Shown here in pieces: positions 52,474-62,415 of a DNA stretch of 64,000 nucleotides. Below the pieces are notes generated by a model that saw only the letters and a program-made list of their open reading frames with translations, was not told where the DNA came from and did not search any database. The position numbers and the translations under genes were made by a program. Every line of letters starts with the position of its first letter. The first letter of the stretch is position 1. Source of the stretch: Hyphomonadaceae bacterium (GTDB lineage: Bacteria > Pseudomonadota > Alphaproteobacteria > Caulobacterales > Aquidulcibacteraceae); the NCBI GenBank assembly GCA_019753105.1, contig JAIELJ010000006.1:248001-312000 (forward strand), given 5' to 3'.

Positions 52474-53247
52474 TCAGCGGTTTTTAAATTCGGGTGGCCG
52501 CTTTGCGATAAAGGCCGCCATGCCCTCCTTCTGATCCTCCGTCGCGAACAGGCTGTAAAACAACCGTCGTTCCAGGCGCAGCCCCTCGTTTAGGGGGGTC
52601 TCGAATGCGGCGTTGACGGCTTCCTTGTTGGCGACCGTCGATATCTGGCCGAACGAGGCGATCTTCTTGGCCGCGGCCATCGTCTCTTCCATGAGCTTAT
52701 CGGCAGGCACGATGCGCGCGACGAGGCCGCAGCGCTCGGCTTCCGCCGCATCCATCATCCGGCCGGTGAGGCAAAGATCCATCGCCTTGGCTTTGCCGAC
52801 AGAGCGGGTCAGGCGTTGCGAACCACCCCAGGCCGGCATGACGCCAAGCGTGATTTCGGGCTGACCAAATTTTGCTGTGTCGGCGGCAATGATGAAGTCG
52901 CACATCATCGCAAGCTCGCAACCGCCGCCGAGCGCATAGCCTGCAACAGCAGCGATCAAGGGCTTACGTGTGCGCGGCACGCGTTCGAGATTGGCGAACG
53001 GATCGCGCGCGTAAAAATCAGCGAACTGGCCCTCGGCCATTTGCTTGATATCGGCGCCGGCGGCGAACGCCTTTTCGGAGCCGGTGATGACGATACAGCC
53101 GATGGTGCTATCGGCTTCGAACGCATCGAGTGCGGCGCTCGCTTCGGCAATCAGCGCATCGTTCAGCGCGTTCAACGCTTTCGGGCGGTTGAGACGTATG
53201 AGGCCAACGCCGTCATCGGTTTCAACGAGAATGTTTTCGTATGTCAT
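52474..53247 (-). CDS. Enoyl-CoA hydratase/isomerase family protein
   Basis: 257 residues of the crotonase fold. Oxyanion-hole segments [10 protein letters not shown] and [15 protein letters not shown] are intact; the catalytic glutamates fall in GGCELAM and [16 protein letters not shown] as in mitochondrial-type enoyl-CoA hydratase. It hydrates trans-2-enoyl-CoA in beta-oxidation. ATG 53247 matches the family start. It is located between rpsT and mutM, as in related genomes. Confidence 0.92.
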   Translation of the reverse strand: MTYENILVETDDGVGLIRLNRPKALNALNDALIAEASAALDAFEADSTIGCIVITGSEKAFAAGADIKQMAEGQFADFYARDPFANLERVPRTRKPLIAAVAGYALGGGCELAMMCDFIIAADTAKFGQPEITLGVMPAWGGSQRLTRSVGKAKAMDLCLTGRMMDAAEAERCGLVARIVPADKLMEETMAAAKKIASFGQISTVANKEAVNAAFETPLNEGLRLERRLFYSLFATEDQKEGMAAFIAKRPPEFKNR

Positions 53248-53279
53248 GGCGGCTTGATTGCGCCGCAAAGTGGCGAAAA

Positions 53280-53660
53280 TCAATCTCCGTTCGACGGAGC
53301 TGGTAATACTACGAGACGCACGCCCAACATCGTGCGGCCGTCAGCGCTATCGACGGTGAAACTCAATTCCTCGCGCCCGCGCTGGAACACGAGCGTGCCG
53401 TCGGTTTGCGGGCTCACCGACCAGCCGAGCTGCGGCAATGCCTCGTAGTAGAATTCGCGCACCGCGACCGGCGTCAGCACACCTTCGGCGGCGAGGAGCA
53501 CGATGCGCCCGCTCTCACTGCCAAACCCCTCGCCCGCCGACGCGCGCTCTGTGAAGCCGGGCGGCAGCGGCAGGTCTTCGATTGCTGAGAAATACGCGGC
53601 CTCGGCCAGCGCGGGGGCGGCGAAGACGGCGACAAAAGCGAGCGCGAAACGACTCATCAT
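53280..53660 (-). CDS. Exported protein of unknown function
   Basis: 126 residues with a signal peptide (core [15 protein letters not shown], cleavage near AEA). The mature portion starts [21 protein letters not shown] and contains [14 protein letters not shown], a pattern seen in small periplasmic proteins near mutM in related alphaproteobacteria. The biochemical role is unknown. Two adjacent ATG codons (53660 and 53657) can serve as start. Confidence 0.72.
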   Translation of the reverse strand: MMSRFALAFVAVFAAPALAEAAYFSAIEDLPLPPGFTERASAGEGFGSESGRIVLLAAEGVLTPVAVREFYYEALPQLGWSVSPQTDGTLVFQRGREELSFTVDSADGRTMLGVRLVVLPAPSNGD

Positions 53661-53675
53661 GCGAGCTTAGCAGAA

Positions 53676-53969
53676 CTAGGTCGGTGGGGAGCCTGGTTCG
53701 AGTTCAAGCGTAAATCCCTGAAATGCGAGAGCCACTCTGATATTGCTTGCGATGCGCTGTCTCGGCAAAGCAGCCGATGTACTTCCAGGCTGGGTGAATT
53801 CACTCTGCAACGAATTCTCGTAGATCGTGGCGACGTTGTCACCAGTCTCGATAAAGATTCGCAGCACACGGCCTGACTCTCTGTATTCCGCAGAAAATCG
53901 GCCTGTGAAAGCAAACTCGAATCCTGCGTCGCTGCGAACGGTCTTCTTGTTCACCCAGGTAAAGTTCAT
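53676..53969 (-). CDS. Small hypothetical protein after mutM
   Basis: 97 residues from ATG 53969, overlapping the mutM stop by four bases (ATGA). It reads as a beta-rich single domain without signal peptide or known motif ([19 protein letters not shown] at the start). Codon use is lower in GC than in mutM. The overlap favours a real, coupled gene over chance. Confidence 0.55.
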   Translation of the reverse strand: MNFTWVNKKTVRSDAGFEFAFTGRFSAEYRESGRVLRIFIETGDNVATIYENSLQSEFTQPGSTSAALPRQRIASNIRVALAFQGFTLELEPGSPPT

Positions 53970-54823
53970 CGCTGACACCTTGGGCACCAGAACGTCGAGC
54001 GCCCGCTGTGCACGGCGCGTTTGATCGTACCGCCGCAATCGGGCGTGGGGCATGCTTCGCCCTCACGATCATAGACTCGAAAACGCTGCTGAAAGCTGCC
54101 CTGCGCGCCATCGACGGCGGCGTAATCCGAAAGCGTTGAGCCGCCAGCTTCTATCGCTTCTTCGAGCACGGCGCGGATCGCGTGGTAGAGCTTTTCCAAA
54201 CGCTGCGCGCCAATGCGTCCCGCGGCTTTTGACGGCGCGATTCCGGAGCGATGCAGCGCTTCAACGACGTAGATGTTGCCAAGCCCTGCAATGACGCGCT
54301 GATCCAGCAACGCCGCTTTCACCGGGGCCTTCTTCCCCGCGAACGCGCGCTTCAGATACGGCAGATGAAATTCGTTGCCGAGCGGCTCAGGCCCCATCGC
54401 TTTGAAGAAAGGATGCGCTTCGAGTTCGCCTTCGGCGATCAGATCCATGTAGCCGAAGCGGCGCGGATCGTTGAACTCGAGCCGCGCGCCATCCTCCATC
54501 TCGATGACGACATGCGTGTGCGTGGGGTCGGTAGGTTCGGCGTAGTAGAAATCGCCCGGCTGCTGTTTCGCACCGATGATCGACCAGCGCCCGGTCATGC
54601 CGAGATGCGTCACCCAGACCGCGCCATCGTCCAAATGCGCGAGCAAATACTTGGCGCGTCGATCGAGCGTCACTACGCGCCGCCCTGACAGGCGCGCCGC
54701 AAAGCGCGGCGGAAAGGGGAAGCGCAAATCTGCGCGTTTGGTGCGCGCGCGCTTGATCCGCCGCCCCACCAAAGCCGGCGCGAGGCCGCGCCGCACGGTT
54801 TCGACCTCCGGCAACTCAGGCAT
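53966..54823 (-). CDS. mutM: Formamidopyrimidine-DNA glycosylase
   Basis: 285 residues. It begins [13 protein letters not shown] with the catalytic Pro1 and Glu2 after Met removal; [17 protein letters not shown] and [16 protein letters not shown] follow. The C-terminal zinc finger uses CPTPDCG and WCPRC. The enzyme excises 8-oxoguanine and Fapy lesions and cuts the strand. It is divergent from ubiE across 81 bases. Confidence 0.97.
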   Translation of the reverse strand: MPELPEVETVRRGLAPALVGRRIKRARTKRADLRFPFPPRFAARLSGRRVVTLDRRAKYLLAHLDDGAVWVTHLGMTGRWSIIGAKQQPGDFYYAEPTDPTHTHVVIEMEDGARLEFNDPRRFGYMDLIAEGELEAHPFFKAMGPEPLGNEFHLPYLKRAFAGKKAPVKAALLDQRVIAGLGNIYVVEALHRSGIAPSKAAGRIGAQRLEKLYHAIRAVLEEAIEAGGSTLSDYAAVDGAQGSFQQRFRVYDREGEACPTPDCGGTIKRAVHSGRSTFWCPRCQR

Positions 54824-54904
54824 GCGGCGAAATGTCGGAAAGCAAAGGCAAAACCATCGCGCACCGATATAGCCCCGCCCCGGCCCCGCCGCTATGGTCC
54901 GGCC

Positions 54905-55672
54905 ATGAACGACACGAAATCGGACGACACCGCCTCCTTCGGGTTCCAGGAGGTGCCGCGCGCGGAAAAAGCCGGGCGCGTGCGGGCTGTGTTTTCCTCA
55001 GTCGCCTCGAAATACGACCTGATGAATGACGCCATGAGCGGCGGCATGCACCGGCTCTGGAAAGACGCCGCAGCGGCCAAGCTCAACCCACAGCCAGGCG
55101 AACTCATCCTCGATGTCGCGGGCGGCACTGGCGACATCGCGCGCCGCTTAAAGAAGCTCGGCGATGGCGCAGCACAGCGGCGCGGGCTGGAGCCGCCGGA
55201 AATCCACGTCATCGACATCAACACAGAGATGCTCGAAGCGGGGCGTTCCAAAGGCGAAGACGGCCTTTTCTGGCATGAGGGCGACGCTGAAAATCTGCCC
55301 GTCGATGACAACGCCGCCGACGCCTACATCATCAGCTTCGGCATCCGGAACTGCACCGACGTGCCCGCCGTTTTGCGCGAGGCCAAACGCGTGCTGAAGC
55401 CCGGCGGGCGGTTCTATTGCTTGGAGTTCTCGCGCCTCGCCATTGGCGGGCTCGAGCCGGTTTATGATTTCTATTCCTTTAACGCCATTCCGGCTTTGGG
55501 GAAATTGCTGGCGAATGACGCGGATTCCTACCGATATCTGGTCGAATCCATCCGCAGGTTTCCGGATCAGGAAACATTTCTGACTATGATCCGTGAGGCG
55601 GGTTTCCAGCGCGCGGCCTATCGCAACATGGCTGGCGGTGTCTGCGCGCTGCATTGGGGTTGGTCGGTTTAG
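54905..55672 (+). CDS. ubiE: Ubiquinone/menaquinone biosynthesis methyltransferase
   Basis: 255 residues, class I SAM methyltransferase. [42 protein letters not shown] is the UbiE start; the SAM loop is [13 protein letters not shown], and [24 protein letters not shown] and the [15 protein letters not shown] end are typical. It C-methylates the quinone ring. The stop shares one base with the ubiB start. Confidence 0.96.
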   Translation: MNDTKSDDTASFGFQEVPRAEKAGRVRAVFSSVASKYDLMNDAMSGGMHRLWKDAAAAKLNPQPGELILDVAGGTGDIARRLKKLGDGAAQRRGLEPPEIHVIDINTEMLEAGRSKGEDGLFWHEGDAENLPVDDNAADAYIISFGIRNCTDVPAVLREAKRVLKPGGRFYCLEFSRLAIGGLEPVYDFYSFNAIPALGKLLANDADSYRYLVESIRRFPDQETFLTMIREAGFQRAAYRNMAGGVCALHWGWSV

Positions 55673-57417
55673 TGTTCTGGGTATCGCTCGTCCTCGTCAT
55701 CGCGATTGCGGTGCTCGTCGGCATCCTGACCGGCGTGCTCGGGCACATCTGGCGTCTGCTGCGCGTAGCCATGACTTTGGTGCGCTACGACGTGCTGCTG
55801 CCGTCTGAGTATTACGATCGCTATCCGACAGGCCTGCAAGCCGCGCACACCGCGCTCTCAATCTTCGCCAAGCGCCGCCGCGGCCGCAGCGTTGGTGAGC
55901 GTCTTGCGAAAGCTTTGGAGCGTTTGGGCCCGGCCTATGTGAAGGTCGGCCAGTTTCTGGCGACACGCCCAGACATGATCGGCGTCACCGTCGCGCAGGA
56001 GCTTGGGCGCCTGAAGGATCGCCTGCCGCCCTTCCCGCGCGAAATCGCACTCGACACCATCAACAGCGAACTCGGCGGCACCGAGGACTTGTTCGGTCAG
56101 ATATCCGAGGCCGTCGCTGCCGCATCGATCGCGCAGGTGCACCAAGCGATAATGCCGCGCAAGCGCATCGTCGCCATCAAGGTGCTGCGCCCGAACATCG
56201 AACGGCGCCTCGAAAAAGAGATGAAGGCGCTGCACTTCCTCGCCTGGTGGATCGAGAAAGTCTCCACGCGCTCGCGCCGGCTTGAGCCGGTGCAATTCAT
56301 CGACACCGTGTCGTCGGCGATGGAGCGCGAGCTTGATCTGCGCCTCGAAGCGGGCGCTGCAGCTGAGTTCAAGGAAGTCGCGGAGAAGGACGGTTACCTC
56401 GCCGTGCCGGAGATCGATTGGTCGCGCTCGGCCAAGCGCGTCATGACGCTGGACTGGATCGATGGCGTTGGCCTCACCGATTCCAAAGGCCTCGACAAAG
56501 CCGGCGCCGATCGCAGCGAACTCGCCATCAAGATCACGCGCGGCTTCCTCGCGGCCGCACTCGATTACGGCTTCTTCCACGCCGACATGCACGAGGGCAA
56601 TTTGCTCTACGGCAAGGACGGCAAGCTCTGGATTGTCGACTTCGGCATCATGGGCCGCATCGGCCATAAAGAGCGCCGCTACCTGGCCGAAATCCTCTAC
56701 GGCTTCCATCGCCGCGACTATCGCCGCGTCGCCGAAGTTCACCACGAAGCTGGCTATGTGCCGGACAAGTTCACCGTTGAAGAGTTCGCGCAGGCTTTGC
56801 GCGCCATCGGCGAACCGATCTTCGGCAAGACTGCTGACAGCATATCGATGAGCCGCCTGCTTCTGCAGCTCTTCGACGTGACCCATATGTTTGGCATGCA
56901 CCTGCGCCCCGAACTGGTGTTGCTGCAAAAGACCATGGTTCAGGTCGAAGGCGTCGCCCGCGGCCTCGATCCCAAGCACGACATGTGGGCAGCCTCGCGC
57001 CCGATCGTTGAACGCTGGGTTGAGCGCGAGCTGGGCGTGGAAGCCGTCACCAAGCGCGGCATCGATGAGGTCGCACATGGCTTTGCCGCGATGCGCCGCC
57101 TGCCCCACACTTTGACCGCGCTCGAGGCAGCCGCACGCAAAGTCAGCATCGAGGCGCCGCGTGAAGAGCGCAAATGGTACCAAATGCCGGCATTTTGGCT
57201 GGGCCTGATCGGCGGCGGCCTGCTCGTGCTAGTGTTCGGCCCGCGCAATATCGAACTGGCGCCGCAACCCGCGCCCGAGCCGGCGCGTATTGAAGAGCCG
57301 ATGGATCGAGCACCCAGCCCCTCAGCAACCGCACCTATCCCGCCTGCGGGAGAAGGCGCGCCAGCGTCGTCGGGTCCCGGCGAAGCGGCGACGATTGAGG
57401 AGCAAGCTGCGCCATGA
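55672..57417 (+). CDS. ubiB: Ubiquinone biosynthesis protein UbiB (atypical kinase family)
   Basis: 581 residues. KVGQFLATRPDMIG is the KxGQ signature; AAASIAQVHQA is the alanine-rich loop and FHADMHEGNLLY and WIVDFGIMGRI are the catalytic loop and metal motif. Two or so C-terminal membrane spans (FWLGLIGGGLLVLVFG) anchor the protein, and a proline-rich tail of about 60 residues extends beyond the usual end. GTG 55672 overlaps the ubiE stop (TAGTG). It supports the membrane steps of ubiquinone synthesis. Confidence 0.95.
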   Translation: MFWVSLVLVIAIAVLVGILTGVLGHIWRLLRVAMTLVRYDVLLPSEYYDRYPTGLQAAHTALSIFAKRRRGRSVGERLAKALERLGPAYVKVGQFLATRPDMIGVTVAQELGRLKDRLPPFPREIALDTINSELGGTEDLFGQISEAVAAASIAQVHQAIMPRKRIVAIKVLRPNIERRLEKEMKALHFLAWWIEKVSTRSRRLEPVQFIDTVSSAMERELDLRLEAGAAAEFKEVAEKDGYLAVPEIDWSRSAKRVMTLDWIDGVGLTDSKGLDKAGADRSELAIKITRGFLAAALDYGFFHADMHEGNLLYGKDGKLWIVDFGIMGRIGHKERRYLAEILYGFHRRDYRRVAEVHHEAGYVPDKFTVEEFAQALRAIGEPIFGKTADSISMSRLLLQLFDVTHMFGMHLRPELVLLQKTMVQVEGVARGLDPKHDMWAASRPIVERWVERELGVEAVTKRGIDEVAHGFAAMRRLPHTLTALEAAARKVSIEAPREERKWYQMPAFWLGLIGGGLLVLVFGPRNIELAPQPAPEPARIEEPMDRAPSPSATAPIPPAGEGAPASSGPGEAATIEEQAAP

Positions 57418-58619
57418 GCGGCAAGCGCGTTCTCCTGATCATTGGCGGCGGCATCGCGGCTTACAAAAGCCTGCTGCTCATCCGCTTGCTTGCGCAAGCC
57501 GGGATCAAGTCACGCGCAATCCTCACGAAAGCCGGCGCCGAGTTCGTGACGCCACTGAGTGTCGGCTCGCTCACGCAAGACAAAGTCTATCAGGACCTCT
57601 TCAATCTCACCGACGAGAACGAGATGGGCCATATCGAGCTCTCGCGCTCGGCCGATCTCATCGTCGTCGCGCCTGCGACCGCCGATCTCATCGCCAAGGC
57701 CGCGAACGGCCATGCCAACGATCTTGCCTCCACAACATTGCTTGCCACTGACACGCCGGTACTGTTCGCGCCGGCGATGAACGTGCGCATGTGGTTGCAT
57801 CCCGCAACACAGCGCAACATCGCGCGCCTGCAAGCCGACGGCATGCACTTCATCGGCCCGAACGAAGGCGACATGGCGTGCGGCGAATACGGCCCAGGCC
57901 GTATGGCAGAGCCCCAAGAGATTTTTGACGTGATCAAAGGTCTGGTTGCCGATGGTCCGCTCAGAGGCAAACGCGCGCTGGTCACCGCGGGCCCAACACA
58001 AGAAGCGATCGATCCGGTACGCTTCCTCTCCAATCGCTCAAGCGGCAAGCAAGGTTACGCGATAGCTGCTGCACTAGCGCAGCTTGGCGCGGATGTGACG
58101 CTCGTCTCCGGCCCCACCGGCCTGCCCGCACCACTCGGCGTGCATCGGGTTTCGGTGGAGACGGCGCAGCAAATGCTCGACGCATCGGAGGCCGCACTGC
58201 CGCTTGATGTGGCGGTGATGGTCGCTGCCGTCGCCGATTGGCGCCCAACCGAGGCGGCCGACACCAAAATCAAAAAAGACAAGACCGGCATCCCGGCGAT
58301 CACGCTCACCGAAAACCCCGACATCCTCGCGACACTCTCCAAGCCGAGCAAGAAGCGCCCGAAGCTCGTTATCGGCTTTGCCGCTGAGACCGATAATGTT
58401 GAGGACAACGCACGCGCCAAGATCGCCAAGAAGGGCTGCGACTGGATCGTCGCCAATGACGTGTCGGGCGATGTTATGGGCGGCGACAACAATCAGGTGC
58501 TGCTGATCACCAAGGACGGCGCCGAAAGCTGGCCGCACATGGCCAAGGACGCGGTCGCCAAGCGTCTGGCGGAGCAGATTGCCGCAACGCTTTCAACGAA
58601 GTCCCCCGCGCGCAAGTAG
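57414..58619 (+). CDS. coaBC: Bifunctional phosphopantothenoylcysteine decarboxylase/synthetase
   Basis: 401 residues. The flavin-binding CoaC half starts VLLIIGGGIAAYKSL, with GHIELSRSADL (catalytic His) and NEGDMACGEYGPGRM (active Cys). The CoaB half begins RALVTAGPTQEAIDPVRFLSNRSSGKQG with the dimer-site Lys region KIKKDKTG. It makes 4'-phosphopantetheine for coenzyme A. ATG overlaps the ubiB stop by four bases. Confidence 0.95.
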   Translation: MSGKRVLLIIGGGIAAYKSLLLIRLLAQAGIKSRAILTKAGAEFVTPLSVGSLTQDKVYQDLFNLTDENEMGHIELSRSADLIVVAPATADLIAKAANGHANDLASTTLLATDTPVLFAPAMNVRMWLHPATQRNIARLQADGMHFIGPNEGDMACGEYGPGRMAEPQEIFDVIKGLVADGPLRGKRALVTAGPTQEAIDPVRFLSNRSSGKQGYAIAAALAQLGADVTLVSGPTGLPAPLGVHRVSVETAQQMLDASEAALPLDVAVMVAAVADWRPTEAADTKIKKDKTGIPAITLTENPDILATLSKPSKKRPKLVIGFAAETDNVEDNARAKIAKKGCDWIVANDVSGDVMGGDNNQVLLITKDGAESWPHMAKDAVAKRLAEQIAATLSTKSPARK

Positions 58620-58752
58620 ACGTTGCGGAAACGCAAGTCTTTAGGGCTTGAGCCCGGCGCGCGGAACGCTATGTAGAGCGCTTCACAAACACCTTTGCCG
58701 ATTCCAGTGCAGTGCGCGTGGCCCAAGGGCCTGCGCCCCAAAGGACGCCCGT

Positions 58753-59142
58753 ATGAGCTTTGAGAACCACAACGAACGCCGTGACGCCGCACTCGCCGCC
58801 AAAAAGGCGATGCTGGAGAAGTTCAAGAAGAAGACTGAAGACCAAGCGCCGGTCGATCCCAAGGCGATCGAAGAGCAACGCGCCGCCGCTGCCGCTCGCG
58901 AAGAGAAGCGTCTTGAGTCCGAGAAGCGCCGCCGCGAGCGCGTCGAACTCGAAAAGCTGGAGCGCAAGATCGCCGCTGAAGCCGCCATCAAGGCTGAGCG
59001 CGAGCGTATGGCGCGCGAGACCGCTGCAGCTGCGAAGCGCCGCAAGGCCGAAGCCGAAGCTGCCGAGATCAAGCGCTACGAAGATGAAGTGCGCCGCGAT
59101 CTAAAGGCCGCCGCCCTGCGCCGCGCCGCCGGCAAGCGATAA
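58753..59142 (+). CDS. DUF6481-like coiled-coil protein
   Basis: 129 residues, almost entirely charged helix rich in Ala, Glu, Lys and Arg (EEKRLESEKRRRERVELEKLE), with a conserved-looking start NHNERRDAALAAKKAMLEKFKKK. It resembles the small DUF6481 proteins of Caulobacterales and sphingomonads, whose function is unknown. A terminator follows 24 bases after the stop. The 133-base upstream gap holds GC-rich hairpins and presumably its promoter. Confidence 0.72.
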   Translation: MSFENHNERRDAALAAKKAMLEKFKKKTEDQAPVDPKAIEEQRAAAAAREEKRLESEKRRRERVELEKLERKIAAEAAIKAERERMARETAAAAKRRKAEAEAAEIKRYEDEVRRDLKAAALRRAAGKR

Positions 59143-59166
59143 ATCCCAGAAAATTCCGCTGTATCG

Positions 59167-59200
59167 AGAGGGCCTTGGCGTAATCCGAGGCCCTCTTTCT
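59167..59200 (+). terminator. Intrinsic terminator after the DUF6481-like gene
   Basis: AGAGGGCC (59167-59174) pairs with GGCCCTCT (59189-59196), with inner TTGG/CCGA partly paired, followed by TTCTGT. The 14-base loop segment and short T tail make it moderately strong. Confidence 0.75.
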
Positions 59201-59247
59201 GTGGGCAGGGTTTTCCAAGAAGCGCGAATCCGGGTTAGTCAGCGGCC

Positions 59248-59709
59248 ATGAGCAATACTGTCCGCATCCAAGTTGCGCCGCTTGACCACTTCGAGGGCCT
59301 GCAGCTTCCCGCATACGAAACCGCCCTCTCTGCCGGCATGGATTTACGCGCAGCGGTGCCTGAGGGCGAGCCGATGGTGGTTGCGCCAGGCCAACGCGTG
59401 CTGACGCCGACGGGGCTGACGATCGCGCTACCGGCGGGATACGAAGCGCAAGTTCGCCCGCGCTCGGGGCTGGCGCTCAAGCACGGCGTCACGTGCCTCA
59501 ACACGCCAGGGACGGTCGACGCGGACTATCGCGGCGAGATCAAAGTGATCCTGATCAATCTTGGCCAAGAGCCGTTCACGATCACGCGCGGCGAGCGTAT
59601 TGCGCAAATGGTGATCGCGCCAGTGACGCAAGGCGCGTGGGACGTGGTCGATAATCTGAGCGAAACCGCGCGCGGCGCCGGCGGCTTCGGCTCCACCGGT
59701 CGCAGCTAA
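59248..59709 (+). CDS. dut: Deoxyuridine 5'-triphosphate nucleotidohydrolase
   Basis: 153 residues. All five dUTPase motifs are present: [41 protein letters not shown] and GGFGSTGR. The homotrimer hydrolyses dUTP to dUMP and prevents uracil incorporation. The stop overlaps that of the convergent PH-domain gene (CTAA 59706-59709). Position downstream of coaBC is conserved among relatives. Confidence 0.96.
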   Translation: MSNTVRIQVAPLDHFEGLQLPAYETALSAGMDLRAAVPEGEPMVVAPGQRVLTPTGLTIALPAGYEAQVRPRSGLALKHGVTCLNTPGTVDADYRGEIKVILINLGQEPFTITRGERIAQMVIAPVTQGAWDVVDNLSETARGAGGFGSTGRS

Positions 59710-60275
59710 CGGCGTGCGCGCAGGCCGATAAAGCTTGAGCGCTTACGCGGACGTTCGCGCGGCTGCGGCTGCTCCTCCGCTTCCACTTCCGCATCCGCTT
59801 CCGGCGCGCGATCATTCGCGGCGACAGCGCGCTCAAGCGCTTCACGATCGCCGTGCTCAAGATGCACCGCCGAGCTTTCTGCGCGCGCCGCCTCGATCGA
59901 ACGGCGGAACGCTACGGGATGCGCCATCGCCGGGAAGCGGATCACGGCGTCGCCCGTGCCGGTGACCACCACGTGCCCGTAGCCGAATAGCCGCGCCAAA
60001 AGCGATTGATCGAGGATCACACCCTCGACGCTCTCGACCGCGAGCTCTTGCGTACGGCGATTTAGCCAACCGGTCTTCAAGATGACGCGCCGGTTGGTGA
60101 CGGCGAAATCCGTCGTCGACATGATGATCCACGAGCGCAAGAAGAGGAAAATCCCGACCAGGATAATGCCGAGCAACAGCAACGCCGCCCATGCGCCGAT
60201 CCAAAAGACTTTTGGCCATTGGCCGCGCTGCAGAATGACCTCACCAGGCGCGAGGCTCTCGTCGATGTATCGCAT
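59706..60275 (-). CDS. Bacterial PH-domain membrane protein
   Basis: 189 residues. [25 protein letters not shown] leads into two hydrophobic segments (about 25-50), then [32 protein letters not shown], the hallmark of bacterial PH (DUF304-like) domains. After the domain comes a polar tail with acidic repeats ([22 protein letters not shown]). Function unknown; likely an inner-membrane scaffold. Confidence 0.85.
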   Translation of the reverse strand: MRYIDESLAPGEVILQRGQWPKVFWIGAWAALLLLGIILVGIFLFLRSWIIMSTTDFAVTNRRVILKTGWLNRRTQELAVESVEGVILDQSLLARLFGYGHVVVTGTGDAVIRFPAMAHPVAFRRSIEAARAESSAVHLEHGDREALERAVAANDRAPEADAEVEAEEQPQPRERPRKRSSFIGLRARR

Positions 60276-60367
60276 GGGGGGTGAACGCGCGCAGCGCGCA
60301 GCCGTTCCGGCAAGGAACTCGACGCACGCGCGCGCAGCGCTTACAACCGCAGCAAAGGGGATATCTG

Positions 60368-60970
60368 ATGCGCGCTTTGATCATCGCCGCCGTCCTTGCG
60401 GCGCTCGGAATCGGTGGGTTTCTTGCCTACCAGCAGATGGCGCCGGCAACGGAGCAGCCGGGATTGTTCGAAGAGCCTGCGCCTTCCGCGCCGCTCCCGA
60501 CCGCGCGCGACTGCCTCACCGAGAACGCTGTGTACGAATACAACGACGATCGCCGCCTTGAACTGCGCTTCCGCCGCATGCCCTCGCCCGCGGGCGGCAT
60601 CGAGATGGCGGAATTTGAAGGACGCCGCATCGGCAATATGGCCCTCGTCGTACGCGTTACGTCATTCAACACCGAATACGTCTTCAATCCCGCCGGCCAT
60701 GGCCCCAGCGGCACGCCGCAATATCAAAGTGCTACGGCTTACGTGCGCCCAGCAGGCGGCGGCGCGAACATGCAGGTGTTCTTTTTCGATGAAGACATGC
60801 ACTACATCAACTCGCTGCCGCGCAACGACACGCCCGCGCCCCGCTATGTGATGATGAACGGCATGCTGCCGATCCTCTATCGCGACCGCATTGACCAGCC
60901 GCCAGGCGTTTTCCGCTTCCAACGCTGCGACACGTCGCCTGCGGCGCCTGCTGCTGCGGGCCCGCAATAG
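60368..60970 (+). CDS. Membrane-anchored or exported hypothetical protein
   Basis: 200 residues from ATG 60368 with AAAGGGG upstream. One N-terminal hydrophobic segment (ALIIAAVLAALGIGGFLAY) is either an anchor or signal peptide, followed by a proline-rich linker and a soluble domain with two cysteines (ARDCLTEN and FQRCDTS). An alanine/proline tail ends the protein. No family recognised. Confidence 0.65.
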   Translation: MRALIIAAVLAALGIGGFLAYQQMAPATEQPGLFEEPAPSAPLPTARDCLTENAVYEYNDDRRLELRFRRMPSPAGGIEMAEFEGRRIGNMALVVRVTSFNTEYVFNPAGHGPSGTPQYQSATAYVRPAGGGANMQVFFFDEDMHYINSLPRNDTPAPRYVMMNGMLPILYRDRIDQPPGVFRFQRCDTSPAAPAAAGPQ

Positions 60971-61005
60971 TTGGAACCGCCTCGCCGCTGCACTACGTAG
61001 TTCGC

Positions 61006-61779
61006 ATGAGTTTCTCCGCCGACGAGCGCGAGCGCTATGCGCGCCACATCTTGCTGAAGGAGGTCGGCGGCCCCGGGCAGCAGAAGCTCAAGGCTGCGAC
61101 GGTTGCGATCGTTGGCATGGGAGGATTGGGCGCGCCAGCGGCGCTTTATCTCGCAGCCGCTGGCGTTGGCGCACTGCGCTTGATCGATCACGACAGTGTG
61201 GCGCTATCGAACCTGCAGCGACAAATCATTTTCGGCACGGGCGATGTCGGCGCGCCAAAGGTCGCGAGCGCTGAGGGCGCGCTGCTGGCGCTTAATCCCA
61301 ATATCGACATCGACACACTCGTTATGCGCATCGACGGAAGCAACGCGGAAGCGACGCTTGATGGCGCCGATATCGTGCTCGACGGCACCGATGATTTCGC
61401 CACGCGCTTTGCGGTGAACGACGCCTGCCACGCGCTCGGCATCACGCTCGTATCTGGCGCTGTTGGCCGCTGGGACGGACAAGTCTCGACCTTCAAATCC
61501 GGCCACACCAAGACGCTTCCTCTAGAACAACGCCTGCCCTGCTATCGCTGCCTTGTGCCCGATACGCCACCGGATGCGGAGACATGCGAGCGCACAGGCA
61601 TTATCGGCGCGCTCACGGGCGTGATCGGCTCGATGATGGCGCTTGAGGCAATCAAGGAGATCGTAGGTGCGGGTGAAAGTTTGGCGGGACGGCTGCTGCT
61701 CTATGATGGGCTCGCAGCCACGGCGCGCATCGTCGCATTGAAGCGCGATCCGAAATGCAGAACCTGCGCACATGACTGA
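61006..61779 (+). CDS. moeB: Sulfur-carrier-protein adenylyltransferase (MoeB/ThiF family)
   Basis: 257 residues. ATP-binding GMGGLGAPAALYLAAAGVG at about 34-52, then IDHDSVALSNLQRQIIFGTGDVG with the Arg finger, LDGTDDFATRFAVNDAC, and zinc cysteines in CYRCLVP and CRTCAHD. It adenylates the C-terminus of MoaD or ThiS for sulfur transfer in molybdopterin or thiamine synthesis; sequence alone does not separate the two. It overlaps the DUF6624 gene by eight bases. Confidence 0.9.
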   Translation: MSFSADERERYARHILLKEVGGPGQQKLKAATVAIVGMGGLGAPAALYLAAAGVGALRLIDHDSVALSNLQRQIIFGTGDVGAPKVASAEGALLALNPNIDIDTLVMRIDGSNAEATLDGADIVLDGTDDFATRFAVNDACHALGITLVSGAVGRWDGQVSTFKSGHTKTLPLEQRLPCYRCLVPDTPPDAETCERTGIIGALTGVIGSMMALEAIKEIVGAGESLAGRLLLYDGLAATARIVALKRDPKCRTCAHD

Positions 61780-62371
61780 TGCAGCTTGGCGTGACCGACT
61801 GATCTCCGCGGCGCGGCATGATCTTGAGACGCGCACGCGGCTCGCAAGAACTGGCGCGCTGTTCAAAGGCTATCACCCAGAGATGCAGGCCGTGCACGAT
61901 GAAAACGCCGCGCTGCTCGCCGATGCCTTCGATGCTCTCGGCTGGCCTGGCCGCGACAAGCTGGGTGACGAAGGCGCCGCTGCCGCGTTCCTTATCCTGC
62001 AGCATGCAATCAGCCATCCGGCGCTGCAACGGCGTGGGCTTGAGCTGATGCTCGACGCCATCCCGCTGGGTCACGCCAATGCGCTCGATGCGGCGTATCT
62101 TTCGGATCGCATCGCCGTGTTTGAGGGCCGAGAGCAAACCTTCGGCACACAATTCAACTGGGACGCTCACGGCCAGCTCTCGCCTGCGCCAACGCGGGAC
62201 GAAGCGGACCTCGATGCGCGGCGCGCAAGCGTGGGGCTGCCGCCAATGGCGGAGACGATTGCCGAAATTCTCGCCCGCGCGGCAGCGGAAGGCGACACCG
62301 CGCCGGACGATTTGGCCCAACGGCGTGCGGAATCCGAAGAATGGGCCCGCCGAGTCGGCTGGCGCGCTTGA
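61772..62371 (+). CDS. DUF6624-family protein
   Basis: 199 residues, helical and cytoplasmic. LGWPGRDKLGDEGAAAAFLILQHAISHPALQRR, AYLSDRIAVFEGREQTFGTQF and DLDARRASVGLPPMAE are the conserved DUF6624 blocks. No catalytic role is known. The start lies within the end of moeB (eight-base overlap), suggesting coupled expression, although the functional link is unclear. Confidence 0.8.
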   Translation: MTDAAWRDRLISAARHDLETRTRLARTGALFKGYHPEMQAVHDENAALLADAFDALGWPGRDKLGDEGAAAAFLILQHAISHPALQRRGLELMLDAIPLGHANALDAAYLSDRIAVFEGREQTFGTQFNWDAHGQLSPAPTRDEADLDARRASVGLPPMAETIAEILARAAAEGDTAPDDLAQRRAESEEWARRVGWRA

Positions 62372-62415
62372 CCGGCGCGCCGCACACGCCACTCTAGCGC
62401 CGACGGAGGGTGGAT

